This document shows, piece by piece, positions 52,914-62,136 of a stretch of 64,000 nt of DNA. This DNA comes from Bacteroidetes bacterium RIFCSPLOWO2_12_FULL_35_15. Lineage in GTDB: Bacteria > Bacteroidota > Bacteroidia > 2-12-FULL-35-15. The stretch is from the NCBI GenBank assembly GCA_001769385.1, contig MEPB01000018.1, positions 30,134 to 94,133 of the forward strand. The letters are read 5' to 3'. The notes under the pieces were generated by a model. It had not been told where the DNA came from. It did no database searches and worked only from the letters and a program-made list of their open reading frames with translations. Numbering within the stretch: position 1 is the first letter of the stretch; each line of letters begins with the position of its first letter. The position numbers and the translations under genes were made by a program.

Positions 52914-54476
52914 TTAAAATGGTGTATCTATTCCCAATTCCTTGCAATAGGCTGCAATGGTGGCATCGGTGGTTTGTATTTCCTTCTCTATATTTTTCAA
53001 TTGCATAGAAACTGTTTTTAAGTTCACGGCTTCTTCTTCTTCAAACGTATCTACATAACGTGGTATGTTTAGGTTGTAATCGTTTTCGGCAATTTCACTT
53101 AACAAAGCAACGTGAGAATATTTGTCTTCGTTGGTACGTGTTTTATAGGCTGTAATAATTTTTGTAATGTCATCAGGTCGCAATACATTTTGTGTTTTCA
53201 CTTTTTCAAAATGCTGGCTTGCATCAATAAATAAAACGTTACCGCTGTGTTCGCGTTTTTTCTTCAATACCAAAATGCAAGTAGGAATACTTGTTCCGTA
53301 AAAAATATTGGCAGGCAAACCTATTACGGCATCCAACTGGTTTTTATCTTTTATTAAATACTCGCGTATATGTCCTTCGGCACCACCTCTAAACAAAACG
53401 CCATGTGGTAATACACAAGCCATGGTTCCGTTATCGGCCAACTGATGTATCATGTGTTGCACAAAAGCAAAGTCGGCAGTTCCTTTGGGTGCTAATCGTC
53501 CGTAAGGCGCATAGCGGTCGTCACTCATAAACAAAGGGCTGGCGCTCCACTCGGCACTAAAAGGAGGATTGGCTACAATGGCTTCGAAGCGTTGGTCGAT
53601 GTGTTGTGGTCGCTCAAGGGTATCTTCATTTTTAATGTCAAACTTTTTGTAATGCACATCGTGCATAATCATGTTCATGCGGCACAAGTTGTAAGTAGTA
53701 GGATTACTTTCTTGTCCGTAAAAAGCAGATACTTCTTTTACTTCTTTGGCCACACGCAGCAATAATGAACCGGAGCCACAGGTTGGATCATAAACAGATT
53801 TCAATTTTGTTTTACCCACCGTAACCAAACGTGCTAATACAGAACTTACTTGTTGTGGTGTATAAAACTCACCTGCTTTTTTTCCTGCACCGCTGGCAAA
53901 CTTACCAATGAGGTATTCGTAAGCATCGCCTAATACATCGCTTTCGGTATTCTTTAAATCGAAATCAATTTCATTTAAATGTGAAAGTACTTTTACAATG
54001 AGTTCGTTTTTATCGGTTTCAGTTTTACCGAGTTTGCTGCTTGTTAAATCCAAATCTTCAAACAGGTTTCCAAAATCTTCTTCGCTTTCGGAGCCCATGG
54101 TGCTTTGCTCAATGGCGGTAAGCACTTTGGAAAGATCATCTAAAATAAATTTGCTTTTACCTTCTGCATTGCCTCTGCGTGCTAACTCACCAAATAATTC
54201 GGATGGTTTTAAAAAGTAACCGAGTTTATCCAATGCTTCTTCTTTAACGGCTGCCAGTAATTCTTTTTTATCCTTATGCTTTTCTACTTCTTCGTAGGTT
54301 ATTTTATCGGGCTTTAAGATGGTGTTGGCATAGGTGTTCATCTTTTCGCTCAGGTATTTGTAAAAGATGAATCCTAATATATAATCTCTGAAATCATCGG
54401 CATCCATTTTACCACGAAGGGTATCGGCAATTTTCCAGAGTTGTTGTTCGAGTTGTTGTTTTTTGTCGGTGGACAT
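52914..54476 (-). CDS. hsdM: Type I DNA methyltransferase subunit HsdM
   Basis: A 520-residue N6-adenine methyltransferase. Motif I is YDPTCGSGSLLL (about 229-240) and motif IV is NPPF (303-306), both intact, following the N-terminal helical HsdM domain (AGEFYTPQQV) that pairs with HsdS. HsdM modifies the adenines recognised by HsdS. It is the first gene of the operon hsdM-hsdS-toxin-antitoxin-SecB-hsdR, all on the minus strand. Confidence 0.95.
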   Translation of the reverse strand: MSTDKKQQLEQQLWKIADTLRGKMDADDFRDYILGFIFYKYLSEKMNTYANTILKPDKITYEEVEKHKDKKELLAAVKEEALDKLGYFLKPSELFGELARRGNAEGKSKFILDDLSKVLTAIEQSTMGSESEEDFGNLFEDLDLTSSKLGKTETDKNELIVKVLSHLNEIDFDLKNTESDVLGDAYEYLIGKFASGAGKKAGEFYTPQQVSSVLARLVTVGKTKLKSVYDPTCGSGSLLLRVAKEVKEVSAFYGQESNPTTYNLCRMNMIMHDVHYKKFDIKNEDTLERPQHIDQRFEAIVANPPFSAEWSASPLFMSDDRYAPYGRLAPKGTADFAFVQHMIHQLADNGTMACVLPHGVLFRGGAEGHIREYLIKDKNQLDAVIGLPANIFYGTSIPTCILVLKKKREHSGNVLFIDASQHFEKVKTQNVLRPDDITKIITAYKTRTNEDKYSHVALLSEIAENDYNLNIPRYVDTFEEEEAVNLKTVSMQLKNIEKEIQTTDATIAAYCKELGIDTPF

Positions 54477-54597
54477 AAAGGGGTTTTATATATTTTACTA
54501 TTGTTTCAAATATAGGAAATTAGAACTGATTAAAAAAAATGAATAAATGCATTAACTTAATTCTTTATTATAACAACAAATTTTAAATTCGGAAACA

Positions 54598-54876
54598 ATG
54601 CAAAAAAACGCAACACTCATTCATGAAATAACCTATGATCAGCTTCTTTCTCTGTTCGAAGGATTACAAAATCAATTAAATGATCTGAAAGAAAACTTTG
54701 AGCCCAAGAAGCCAACAGAATATTTAACTCGTAATGAAGTGGCTGAAATGCTAAAATGCGATCTTTCTACACTCTGGAATTGGAATAAAAAAGGCAAACT
54801 GATACCTTATGGGATCGGAAATCGTGTATATTATAAGCGTGATGAGGTAGAAGCAGCTATTATACGATTACGTTAA
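54598..54876 (+). CDS. Helix-turn-helix (excisionase-type) DNA-binding protein
   Basis: A 92-residue protein with a C-terminal HTH_17 unit (about 40-90): YLTRNEVAEMLKCDLSTLWN, then NWNKKGKLIPYGIGNRVYY. The N-terminal half is helical. It is transcribed divergently from hsdM with 121 bp between starts, so it could regulate the R-M promoter, or be a remnant of an integrated element beside the tRNA cluster. Confidence 0.75.
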   Translation: MQKNATLIHEITYDQLLSLFEGLQNQLNDLKENFEPKKPTEYLTRNEVAEMLKCDLSTLWNWNKKGKLIPYGIGNRVYYKRDEVEAAIIRLR

Positions 54877-55025
54877 CTAAGTCTCAAAAAATAGAGTGGA
54901 CTTGTATTTCAGCATAAAAGTCAGCTTTAATGTAATTGCACTTTTGAGGTCAGTTTTTGTGCAAATCATATGCAAATAAAAAACGGCCCTAAACTCGAAA
55001 AGTCTAAAACCGTTAATCAATCTAG

Positions 55026-55099
55026 TGATCCCGAAGAGATTCGAACTCTTGACCTACTGCTTAGAAGGCAGTTGCTCTATCCAGCTGAGCTACGGAATC
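55026..55099 (-). tRNA. tRNA-Arg (anticodon TCT)
   Basis: A complete 74-nt cloverleaf on the minus strand. The acceptor stem pairs GATTCCG with CGGGATC, the anticodon stem is ACTGC/GCAGT with loop CTTCTAA (TCT), and the T arm contains GTTCGAATC. No CCA is encoded. Confidence 0.95.
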
Positions 55100-55181
55100 A
55101 AACAAAAAAAGCTAATTAATGAATTTGAAAATTTGAAAAAAAATTCAAATTGCCGAATTAAAAATTAGCTATTTAATTATG

Positions 55182-55255
55182 TCGGGGCGGCCAGATTCGA
55201 ACTGACGACCTCCTGGTCCCAAACCAGGCGCGATACCGGACTACGCTACGCCCCG
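55182..55255 (-). tRNA. tRNA-Pro (anticodon TGG)
   Basis: Cloverleaf on the minus strand. The acceptor stem is CGGGGCG/CGCCCCG and the anticodon stem CCTGG/CCAGG carries loop TTTGGGA, giving TGG. No encoded CCA. Confidence 0.95.
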
Positions 55256-55363
55256 AACTGTTTGTCAAAAGAACTTTTAAAACGGATGCAAATGTACTAT
55301 TATTTTTTAGTCAGCAAACAAATAACTAAAATACTTTAAAAATTATTACCGTTTTATATCTTG

Positions 55364-55450
55364 CGGAGAAAGAGGGATTCGAACCCTCGGTACAGTTTCC
55401 CGTACGCATGTTTAGCAAACATGTCCTTTCGGCCACTCAGGCATCTCTCC
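55364..55450 (-). tRNA. tRNA-Ser (anticodon GCT)
   Basis: An 87-nt tRNA with the long variable arm of serine tRNAs (class II). Acceptor GGAGAGA/TTTCTCC with a wobble pair, anticodon loop giving GCT, and TTCGAATCCC in the T arm. Confidence 0.95.
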
Positions 55451-55691
55451 AATCTTGTTTTTTAAGATTGCAAATGTAAAAAAAGATTTTCTAATGCGAA
55501 ACAAAAATCATAAATAGCTTCATTTTTATTTTTCTATTAATGAATAACCCCGAAACAGAGCCGCGAGGAATTCTTTTGATTAAAATAGTAAAACCTGAAT
55601 TTTTGTTAACATTCCTTAATTTAAACATTAATAAATGGAATTGAATGTTATATTTGTTTCATATAATTCATTCGAAAAAAACCTGTTTTTT

Positions 55692-57548
55692 ATGTATCCC
55701 ACTTTTCGATTTATTTCCAATACTGTGCTGCTATTTAGCCTTATTGCATTGATTGGAAGTTGCAATAATTCTAACACCACTAACGAAAATACCACGTATC
55801 AAAAAATAAGTGCTGATCAAACAAAATTTATTCAGATCGATGATGCTGAAGAATTTTTGCCTTCCTGGTCGAAAGATAATATTCTGATCGTTAATGTAGT
55901 ATCAGAACCGGGAGACTTGCATCCCACTAATAGCCACACAGGATTATGCTCCGAGATATTCGGTTATACCCAAGTGTATTTGCTTGGCACCGATTTTCAT
56001 ACCTTAACATTACGTCCAATAGCTGTAAAGTCCTTGCCAACAATTTCAGAAAATGGGCTGGAATATACGTATGAATTACGCGATGACATTACATTTGATG
56101 ATGGGAAAAAACTTTCAATGGAAGATGTGATCTTTACCTTCAAAGCAAATAAATGTCCGCTCACAAATAACCCACAAGCAAAGCCATACCTGGATAATTT
56201 ATTAGATATTAAAGTAGATGAAAAAAATCCATTGGTTTTTAAATTGATCATGAAAGAAAAGTACATTCAAAATATGTCTTTTTTAAATGATTATCCAATT
56301 ATGGAACGTTCTTTTTTTGATAAAAAAAATATTCTATCGAACTTCACTTTTTCACAATTCAGTGATAAAAAATTTAAGACGGAAAGCAAAGAATTGAATG
56401 ATTGGGCGAATGAATTCAATAGCGCTAAATATGGCAGGGATGTAAATTATTTAGTTGGTGCAGGTCCTTATAAGATCGAGAAGTGGGATGTCGGACAAAG
56501 CATAACGATTATTCGAAAAAAGAATCATTGGAGCAAAGGATCCTCAAATAGGTATGAATCGTCTTATCCTGAGAAAATAATTTTTAAAATAAACAGAGAC
56601 CCGAATTCTCAATTATTAGAATTAAAATCTCAGGCAATTGATGTTTCTACTTCCTTATCTACTGCTGTGGCAATGGAATTACAAGCGGATCCTAATTTTA
56701 ATGCAAATTATAATTTACGATATACAGATACTTATAATTACGGATACATTGCTATAAATACAAAGCCGGATGGTATAAAACACAAAAAATTGTTTACCGA
56801 TAAAAAAGTTAGGCGGGCAATGGCAATGTTAGCACCACTAGATGATATAAATAAAATAATTAATAAAGGAAAAAATAAACGCGTTGTAGGTCCTGTTTCT
56901 CCATTAAAACCTGAATGTAATACCGATCTGAACCTGATCCCATTTGATTTGGAAGGAGCAAAAAAATTGCTGGATGAAGCCGGATGGAAAGATACTGATG
57001 GAGATAACATCCGGGATAAAATAGTAGATGGAGCAAAAATTAAAATGGAGTTTACCATTAATTATCTGAATACGCAGGTGGAATGGAAAGATATGACTCA
57101 GATGATTTCAGAGCAAATGTATAAAGCCGGTGTAAAAGCTAATCTCAATCCATTAGATGCTTCTATACTGATGGAAGGAGCCCGGAATCATGATTTCGAT
57201 ATGATGATCAGCGGCTGGGGAGGTTCTTTTGCTCCAGAAGATTATAGTCAATTATGGCACACATCATCTTGGGCTTCCGGAGGTTCCAATTTTACGGGAT
57301 TTGGTAATGCTAAATCAGACGCACTGATTGATTCCATAAAATATACACTCGATGATTCCAAAAGAATAGTCCTGGTAAAACGATTTCAAGAAATGGTATA
57401 TGATGAACAACCTTATATATTTTTATTCGCAGGCTTACGCAGAAGCATTATTCACAAACGGTTTGGAAATCAGGAAATGTATTTTGAAAGGCCCGGTGTC
57501 TGGTTAAGTAATTTGAAACTTCTGTCGGATTCTGCTGCATCAAAATAA
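55692..57548 (+). CDS. Oligopeptide ABC transporter substrate-binding lipoprotein
   Basis: A 618-residue periplasmic binding protein of the SBP family 5 (OppA/DppA) type. I start at 55692 (MYPTFRFIS), giving a lipoprotein leader with Cys24 in LIGSC; an in-frame start 19 codons upstream lengthens the N-terminus without adding a better signal. Landmarks include YTYELRDDITFDDGKKLSME, GAGPYKIEKWDVGQS, KVRRAMAMLAPLDD and ISGWGGSFAPEDYSQLWH. It is followed by two permease genes, so it supplies the importer. Confidence 0.9.
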   Translation: MYPTFRFISNTVLLFSLIALIGSCNNSNTTNENTTYQKISADQTKFIQIDDAEEFLPSWSKDNILIVNVVSEPGDLHPTNSHTGLCSEIFGYTQVYLLGTDFHTLTLRPIAVKSLPTISENGLEYTYELRDDITFDDGKKLSMEDVIFTFKANKCPLTNNPQAKPYLDNLLDIKVDEKNPLVFKLIMKEKYIQNMSFLNDYPIMERSFFDKKNILSNFTFSQFSDKKFKTESKELNDWANEFNSAKYGRDVNYLVGAGPYKIEKWDVGQSITIIRKKNHWSKGSSNRYESSYPEKIIFKINRDPNSQLLELKSQAIDVSTSLSTAVAMELQADPNFNANYNLRYTDTYNYGYIAINTKPDGIKHKKLFTDKKVRRAMAMLAPLDDINKIINKGKNKRVVGPVSPLKPECNTDLNLIPFDLEGAKKLLDEAGWKDTDGDNIRDKIVDGAKIKMEFTINYLNTQVEWKDMTQMISEQMYKAGVKANLNPLDASILMEGARNHDFDMMISGWGGSFAPEDYSQLWHTSSWASGGSNFTGFGNAKSDALIDSIKYTLDDSKRIVLVKRFQEMVYDEQPYIFLFAGLRRSIIHKRFGNQEMYFERPGVWLSNLKLLSDSAASK

Positions 57549-57625
57549 ATTCTTCAGCAATTGATAACCTTGTTCAGGTAAGAAAATAAAATTTGTACTC
57601 ATGAATTTATTTTTAATTTTTTAAC

Positions 57626-59101
57626 ATGCTTAAATATATTTTTAAACGTGTTTTAATTTTTATTCCAACTCTTATCGTAATCACATTAGTTGGTTTCATA
57701 ATAAGTGTAAACGCTCCCGGAAACCCTGTTGAACGTATGATAAGCACTACGGAAAGCACTGGAGAGATAGGTTCGCAAACATCAAATCAAAAAGAGCAAA
57801 AAAAATTCTGGACAGAAAAACTGGGCCTGGACCTGCCCATTTTTTATTTTTCATTGACCTCATTTTCCCGCCCTGATTCCTTATATAAAATTATCGACCG
57901 AAATGAAAAAGAAGCACTTGATCGCTTAATTTCAAAGTTTGGTAACTGGCCCCAAATTCAAAAATACAGTACAGATCTTAATCATTATTATTTTTCAATG
58001 ATTCAATTTTCAGTGGATTCAAATGCAGTTACTTTGTACGATAAAGATGATGTTACAGAAACCTTAAATCAGTTGAAGTTTGAAATTCTGTCATTAAGAT
58101 CAAGCTACGAATTAAGCGCGATAGAAGCGAAGTTCAGCAATATAAATCTTCTGCTTTCAAAATATCCTTTCTTGAAAAAATTCAAGAACCCATTCAATGC
58201 AATTGAAAGTGATTTTTCAGAAATAAAAAAAAAGGCAACACCCTGGAAAAATTATGTTCCGAAAATAGCATTTTATGGATCTGAAAATCAATATCATCAT
58301 TGGCTTTTCGGAGACGGAGGAAAGTTCTCAAATGGTTTGATTCGTGGAGATTTCGGGACATCCTACCGGAGAAAAGAAGCTATCAGTAACATCATATCTG
58401 AAAAAATCGGATGGTCTCTATTTTTTGCTTTGTTATCAGTTTTCCTTGCCTATATTGTCAGTATCCCTGTTGGAATAAAAGCTGCAGCAAACAGAGGTTC
58501 CGGCTTCGATAAATCATCTTCTGTCATTTTATTTTTAGTGTATTCAATTCCTTCTTTTTGGCTGGCGACTTTATTATTAATGACTTTTGCAAATACAGAT
58601 GTATTGCATTGGTTTCCTGAGTCAGGCGTAAAACCTGCAATCGGTTATCCCGATGGGGCCGGTTTTTTTGAAAAAATAAAAATATCCTTACCCTATATTA
58701 TTCTTCCCGCAATTTGTTATACCTATAGTTCATTTGCATTTTTATCACGAACAATGAGGGTTTCAATGATTGAAATTGTTAATCAGGATTATATTCGTAC
58801 TGCCCGTGCAAAAGGTTTGTCAGAAAAACAAGTGATCTGGAAACATGCACTTCGCAATTCTTTACTGCCTGTTATTACTGTATTTGCAACAGTTTTTCCT
58901 GCCGCAATAGGTGGTTCGGTAATTTTGGAAACTATTTTTACGATTCCGGGAATGGGATTGGAAACTGTAGAAGCCATACAAAATAATGACTACCCGATGA
59001 TCATTGCTGTGCTCACAATTTCAGGCTTATTAACACTTATAGGATATTTAGTTTCTGATATTTTATATGCCATTGTTGATCCAAGGATAAGATATTCATA
59101 A
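57626..59101 (+). CDS. Oligopeptide ABC transporter permease (DppB-like), with a large loop insertion
   Basis: A 491-residue integral membrane protein, far longer than the ~310-340 residues of typical OppB/DppB. After the first helix (1-30) there is a ~200-residue soluble insertion (about 35-240). The core permease then follows with the EAA loop (DYIRTARAKGLSEKQVIWKH, then ALRNSLLPV) that contacts the ATPase. It overlaps no gene but ends 1 bp before the next start. The insertion is common in Bacteroidetes homologues and may contact the binding protein; no ATPase genes are in view. Confidence 0.88.
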   Translation: MLKYIFKRVLIFIPTLIVITLVGFIISVNAPGNPVERMISTTESTGEIGSQTSNQKEQKKFWTEKLGLDLPIFYFSLTSFSRPDSLYKIIDRNEKEALDRLISKFGNWPQIQKYSTDLNHYYFSMIQFSVDSNAVTLYDKDDVTETLNQLKFEILSLRSSYELSAIEAKFSNINLLLSKYPFLKKFKNPFNAIESDFSEIKKKATPWKNYVPKIAFYGSENQYHHWLFGDGGKFSNGLIRGDFGTSYRRKEAISNIISEKIGWSLFFALLSVFLAYIVSIPVGIKAAANRGSGFDKSSSVILFLVYSIPSFWLATLLLMTFANTDVLHWFPESGVKPAIGYPDGAGFFEKIKISLPYIILPAICYTYSSFAFLSRTMRVSMIEIVNQDYIRTARAKGLSEKQVIWKHALRNSLLPVITVFATVFPAAIGGSVILETIFTIPGMGLETVEAIQNNDYPMIIAVLTISGLLTLIGYLVSDILYAIVDPRIRYS

Positions 59102-59102
59102 G

Positions 59103-60473
59103 ATGGCAAAAGAGGAAATAAATATCGAAATGTTTGCCACTAATGGATCTAAACCACATGCGGATACTAGTTTTAAGAAATATGCATGGAAACAATTCAA
59201 ACAAAATAAGATCGCTTATTTTTCATTGAAGGTACTGTTCGCATTAATTTTCATTGCGCTTGTTGCCCCTTTTATTGCTACTGATCAACCTTGGTATTGC
59301 AAGTATAAAGGAGTAAAAATGTTTCCCGCATTTTCTTTGTATAACCAATGCCGGATAACTGATAAATCAACAGGAGTAACCGAAACAATTCAATATGATA
59401 TTGCTGACTGGAAACATCTGGAAGCGGAGACAATTATTTTTGCACCTATCTCTTATGCTTCCAATAAAACTGATTATGATAATGCCGGATATGTTTCACC
59501 ATTTGCAAAACAAGTGTTTAAAAATAAAGAAGGAAATGAAATAGTGATTCCTTTAAAATTTCGTCATTGGCTTGGAACAAGCAAAAGGGGCGAGGATGTG
59601 TTTTCAGGTTTAATAAACGGTACCCGTATTTCGCTTAGTATCGGAATATTATCAATGAGTATAGCATCTATACTTGGAATATTTTTGGGCGCAATAGCCG
59701 GATATTTCGGAGATACTAAATTAAAAACTTCAAGAGGATCATTTTGGACCTTTGTATTCGGACTCATCATCGCCTATTATTACGGATTTTCTGTTCGTTC
59801 GTATGTTATTTCTGATGCCTTTGCGATTTCAGGTTTAGAAATTTTATTTCAATTGTGTATGAGTATTTCTATTTTTTCAATTGTTACCTATTTTTTTTAT
59901 TGGATTGGAAAATTCATTGGTAAAATCCCTTTCTTAGATCAACAGGTCTTTGTTCCTGTTGATTCAATTGTTTCAAGGCTTATCGAAATAATAATTTCAA
60001 TGCCATTGTTGATATTAATTATTTCTATTTCTGCTATAGCAAAGGAAAAGTCAATGGTTAATTTAATGATCATTATTGGACTCACTGCCTGGACAGGTAT
60101 TGCACGCCTTACCCGTGCAGAATTTTTGCGTATTTCCACTATGGAATATATTCAGGCAGCCAAATCATTAGGTATTAGTGAGTTTCGAATTATTTTTAAA
60201 CATGCATTACCAAATGCACTTGCTCCTGCTTTGGTTGCTATTGCATTTGGAGTTGCATCTGCCATTTTAATAGAATCTTCCCTTTCGTTTTTAGGAATTG
60301 GTGTTCCGCCATCAACAGTTACCTGGGGTTCCTTATTGAATTTAGGGCGCGAACAATTTACTGCCTGGTGGTTATTGGTTTTTCCCGGCTTGGCAATTTT
60401 TATTACGGTAACCGTTTATAACCTTTTAGGTGAAGGCTTACGTGATGCTTTTGATCCTAAATTGAAAAAATAA
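59103..60473 (+). CDS. Oligopeptide ABC transporter permease (DppC-like)
   Basis: A 456-residue permease: N-terminal OppC_N-like segment (YAWKQFKQNKIAYFSLKVLF), first helix about 40-58, a ~90-residue extracytoplasmic insertion (about 62-155), then core helices and the EAA motif EYIQAAKSLGISEFRIIFKH. A second long loop occurs near 215-280. It starts 1 bp after the DppB-like gene, so the two are translationally coupled partners. Length exceeds the usual ~300 residues because of the loops. Confidence 0.88.
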   Translation: MAKEEINIEMFATNGSKPHADTSFKKYAWKQFKQNKIAYFSLKVLFALIFIALVAPFIATDQPWYCKYKGVKMFPAFSLYNQCRITDKSTGVTETIQYDIADWKHLEAETIIFAPISYASNKTDYDNAGYVSPFAKQVFKNKEGNEIVIPLKFRHWLGTSKRGEDVFSGLINGTRISLSIGILSMSIASILGIFLGAIAGYFGDTKLKTSRGSFWTFVFGLIIAYYYGFSVRSYVISDAFAISGLEILFQLCMSISIFSIVTYFFYWIGKFIGKIPFLDQQVFVPVDSIVSRLIEIIISMPLLILIISISAIAKEKSMVNLMIIIGLTAWTGIARLTRAEFLRISTMEYIQAAKSLGISEFRIIFKHALPNALAPALVAIAFGVASAILIESSLSFLGIGVPPSTVTWGSLLNLGREQFTAWWLLVFPGLAIFITVTVYNLLGEGLRDAFDPKLKK

Positions 60474-60635
60474 GTTTTTCAATATGTAGGAGAAAAAACT
60501 TGAATTGTTCCGAATTCGATTCTGATTTTTATATAATACTCCTGTTTTTTTTATCATTACCCCTTGTTATTTTAGCTTATGCTATTGCTTTGCATTGGAA
60601 ATATAAAATGTTGCATTATGACATTTCTTTAGCGT

Positions 60636-61108
60636 AATACCATTAGCTTATATAGGGTTCACTCAAAAGTCCCGTAAAGTGAGCGCAAATCAATGGTGCA
60701 TAATTTTCAGAAAAATGCTATTTTGAAAAGGCGCGTGAGGAATGAGCAAACGCGGTGTAGAGTCGGAGTGAACTCTATTTTTTATGAAGGCCTTGGTGCG
60801 AGCTTTAGCCGCGCACATAGGCATTCAGAAAAATGGAGAGAGGCGGGGAGGAATCGTTTGATCTAGTTCTTCTCTGAAGAATTGTTTCTTTTTTATCATG
60901 AAAAAAGAAAAAAGGTGCAAAGAAATTTCATGTTTTTAATAGAAATGTTTGCATCAAATAAAATAAAAAAGGCTTAAATGATCCGACAACATTGCTTTTT
61001 TTAGTGTTAGTTGAACCCTATATAAAATATTCCAATTATTTCCCTCTCTTTCGGAGAGGGTTAAGGGTGAGGTCTGAAAAAAACTATTTTATATAAGGTA
61101 ATAATGTA
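60636..61108. repeat. Dispersed palindromic element interrupted by an insertion
   Basis: The left part (about 60636-60654, AATACCATTAGCTTATATA) is the inverse of the right end of the element at 16611-16829, and the right part (61019-61108) repeats its core (TTTCGGAGAGGG ... AAGGGTGAGGTC). So this copy of the repeat family is split by the 364-bp segment at 60655-61018. The rest of the 60474-61335 gap holds no gene. Confidence 0.7.
60655..61018. mobile_element. Putative 364-bp MITE-like insertion
   Basis: The segment is flanked by 7-bp terminal inverted repeats (GGGTTCA at 60655-60661, TGAACCC at 61012-61018) and a 6-bp direct duplication TATATA (60649-60654 and 61019-61024). It splits another repeat element and has no coding capacity, which fits a non-autonomous insertion. 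The inverted flank can be extended to 13 bp by the TATATA itself, so chance cannot be fully excluded. Confidence 0.5.
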
Positions 61109-61335
61109 ATTCCAAAAAGCACACCAAACCAAAACATGATTTTTTATACATTTTTAATAAGAATGCGTTTTTTTATTAACAATGTTTTGTTATTTACTAA
61201 AATAGATTAATATTGTATGACTAAACAGAACATTCTCTAAGAAAATTATTACTAAAAACTAAATACACTTTAACCAAGCGACTTAATAAATTGTTTGTGT
61301 TTGTACAAATAATATGCAATTAAATTAAAAAAAAT

Positions 61336-62103
61336 ATGAAAAAAAACTTACTACTCATCCTGCTTTCAATTATTATTATTTCAAATTCAAATGCAGCAGT
61401 AACCTTTATCCTGCCAAATCTTACCGGACAAAACGGAACTCAGATCACTGTTCCGGTAAAAGTGAAAAACTTTCAAAATATTATTTCTATTCAAGGGACA
61501 ATTCAATTCGATCCGGCTATTGTCACCTATGCTTCTGTGCAGCAATTCGGACTTTCTGGTATGAATAGCAGTAGTTTCGGAACAACAGGAGTTTCTGGTG
61601 GTAAATTAACTTTTTCATGGTATGACGCCAGTTTGGTCGGAGTTTCAGTAGCCGACTCAACTACAATTTTTTCAATTACATTTAATATAATAGGAAGCAA
61701 TACTCAGGTTTCTGCGCTGTCATTCGTAAACACGCCAACTTTGATTGAAGTTGTTGATAATAATTATGCTACACTGCCCACAACATTAGTAGATGGGAGT
61801 ATCACAGTACAAAACGTTTCCACAGAAATAAATAATTCACCGTTCCTTGCATCCAGATTGGAAATTTTTCCAAATCCAAATAATGGAGTTTTCAACATCA
61901 ACTATACTTCTGATTCAGGAAACAATTTTACAGTGAATATTATAAACATGATTGGGGAAGTTGTTTTCACAAGAGAGTATTCAAAAGCAAATTTTGCTTC
62001 CTTATTTGCCATCGATATTTCTAATATAATCAATGGAGTTTATCAGGTCGAAATTAAAAATGAAAACAATATTTTGAAATCCCGAGTTATTATCAATGAA
62101 TAA
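61336..62103 (+). CDS. Cohesin-domain protein with T9SS type A sorting domain
   Basis: A 255-residue exported protein: signal peptide (1-20, ending SNAA), a cohesin-type domain (about 22-155; GTQITVPVKVKNFQNIISIQ, FDPAIVTY, GSITVQN at its end) and a C-terminal type A T9SS tail (about 180-255; LEIFPNPNNGVFNINY, IINGVYQVEI). Cohesin domains bind dockerins in cellulosomes, but isolated cohesin-like domains in Bacteroidetes also occur in surface proteins without dockerin partners. It is 33 bp upstream of the large repeat protein. Confidence 0.85.
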   Translation: MKKNLLLILLSIIIISNSNAAVTFILPNLTGQNGTQITVPVKVKNFQNIISIQGTIQFDPAIVTYASVQQFGLSGMNSSSFGTTGVSGGKLTFSWYDASLVGVSVADSTTIFSITFNIIGSNTQVSALSFVNTPTLIEVVDNNYATLPTTLVDGSITVQNVSTEINNSPFLASRLEIFPNPNNGVFNINYTSDSGNNFTVNIINMIGEVVFTREYSKANFASLFAIDISNIINGVYQVEIKNENNILKSRVIINE

Positions 62104-62136
62104 ATTTTAAATCGCAACAATTTAAAACTAGTTAAC

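Noticed and set aside
55026..55450. Integration site (att) duplication at the tRNA genes
   Set aside because: I looked for a repeated tRNA end near the R-M island and found none in this window.
61336..62103. Cellulosome scaffold
   Set aside because: Only one cohesin-like domain, no dockerin, cellulase or CBM genes in the window; the T9SS tail suggests a surface protein.
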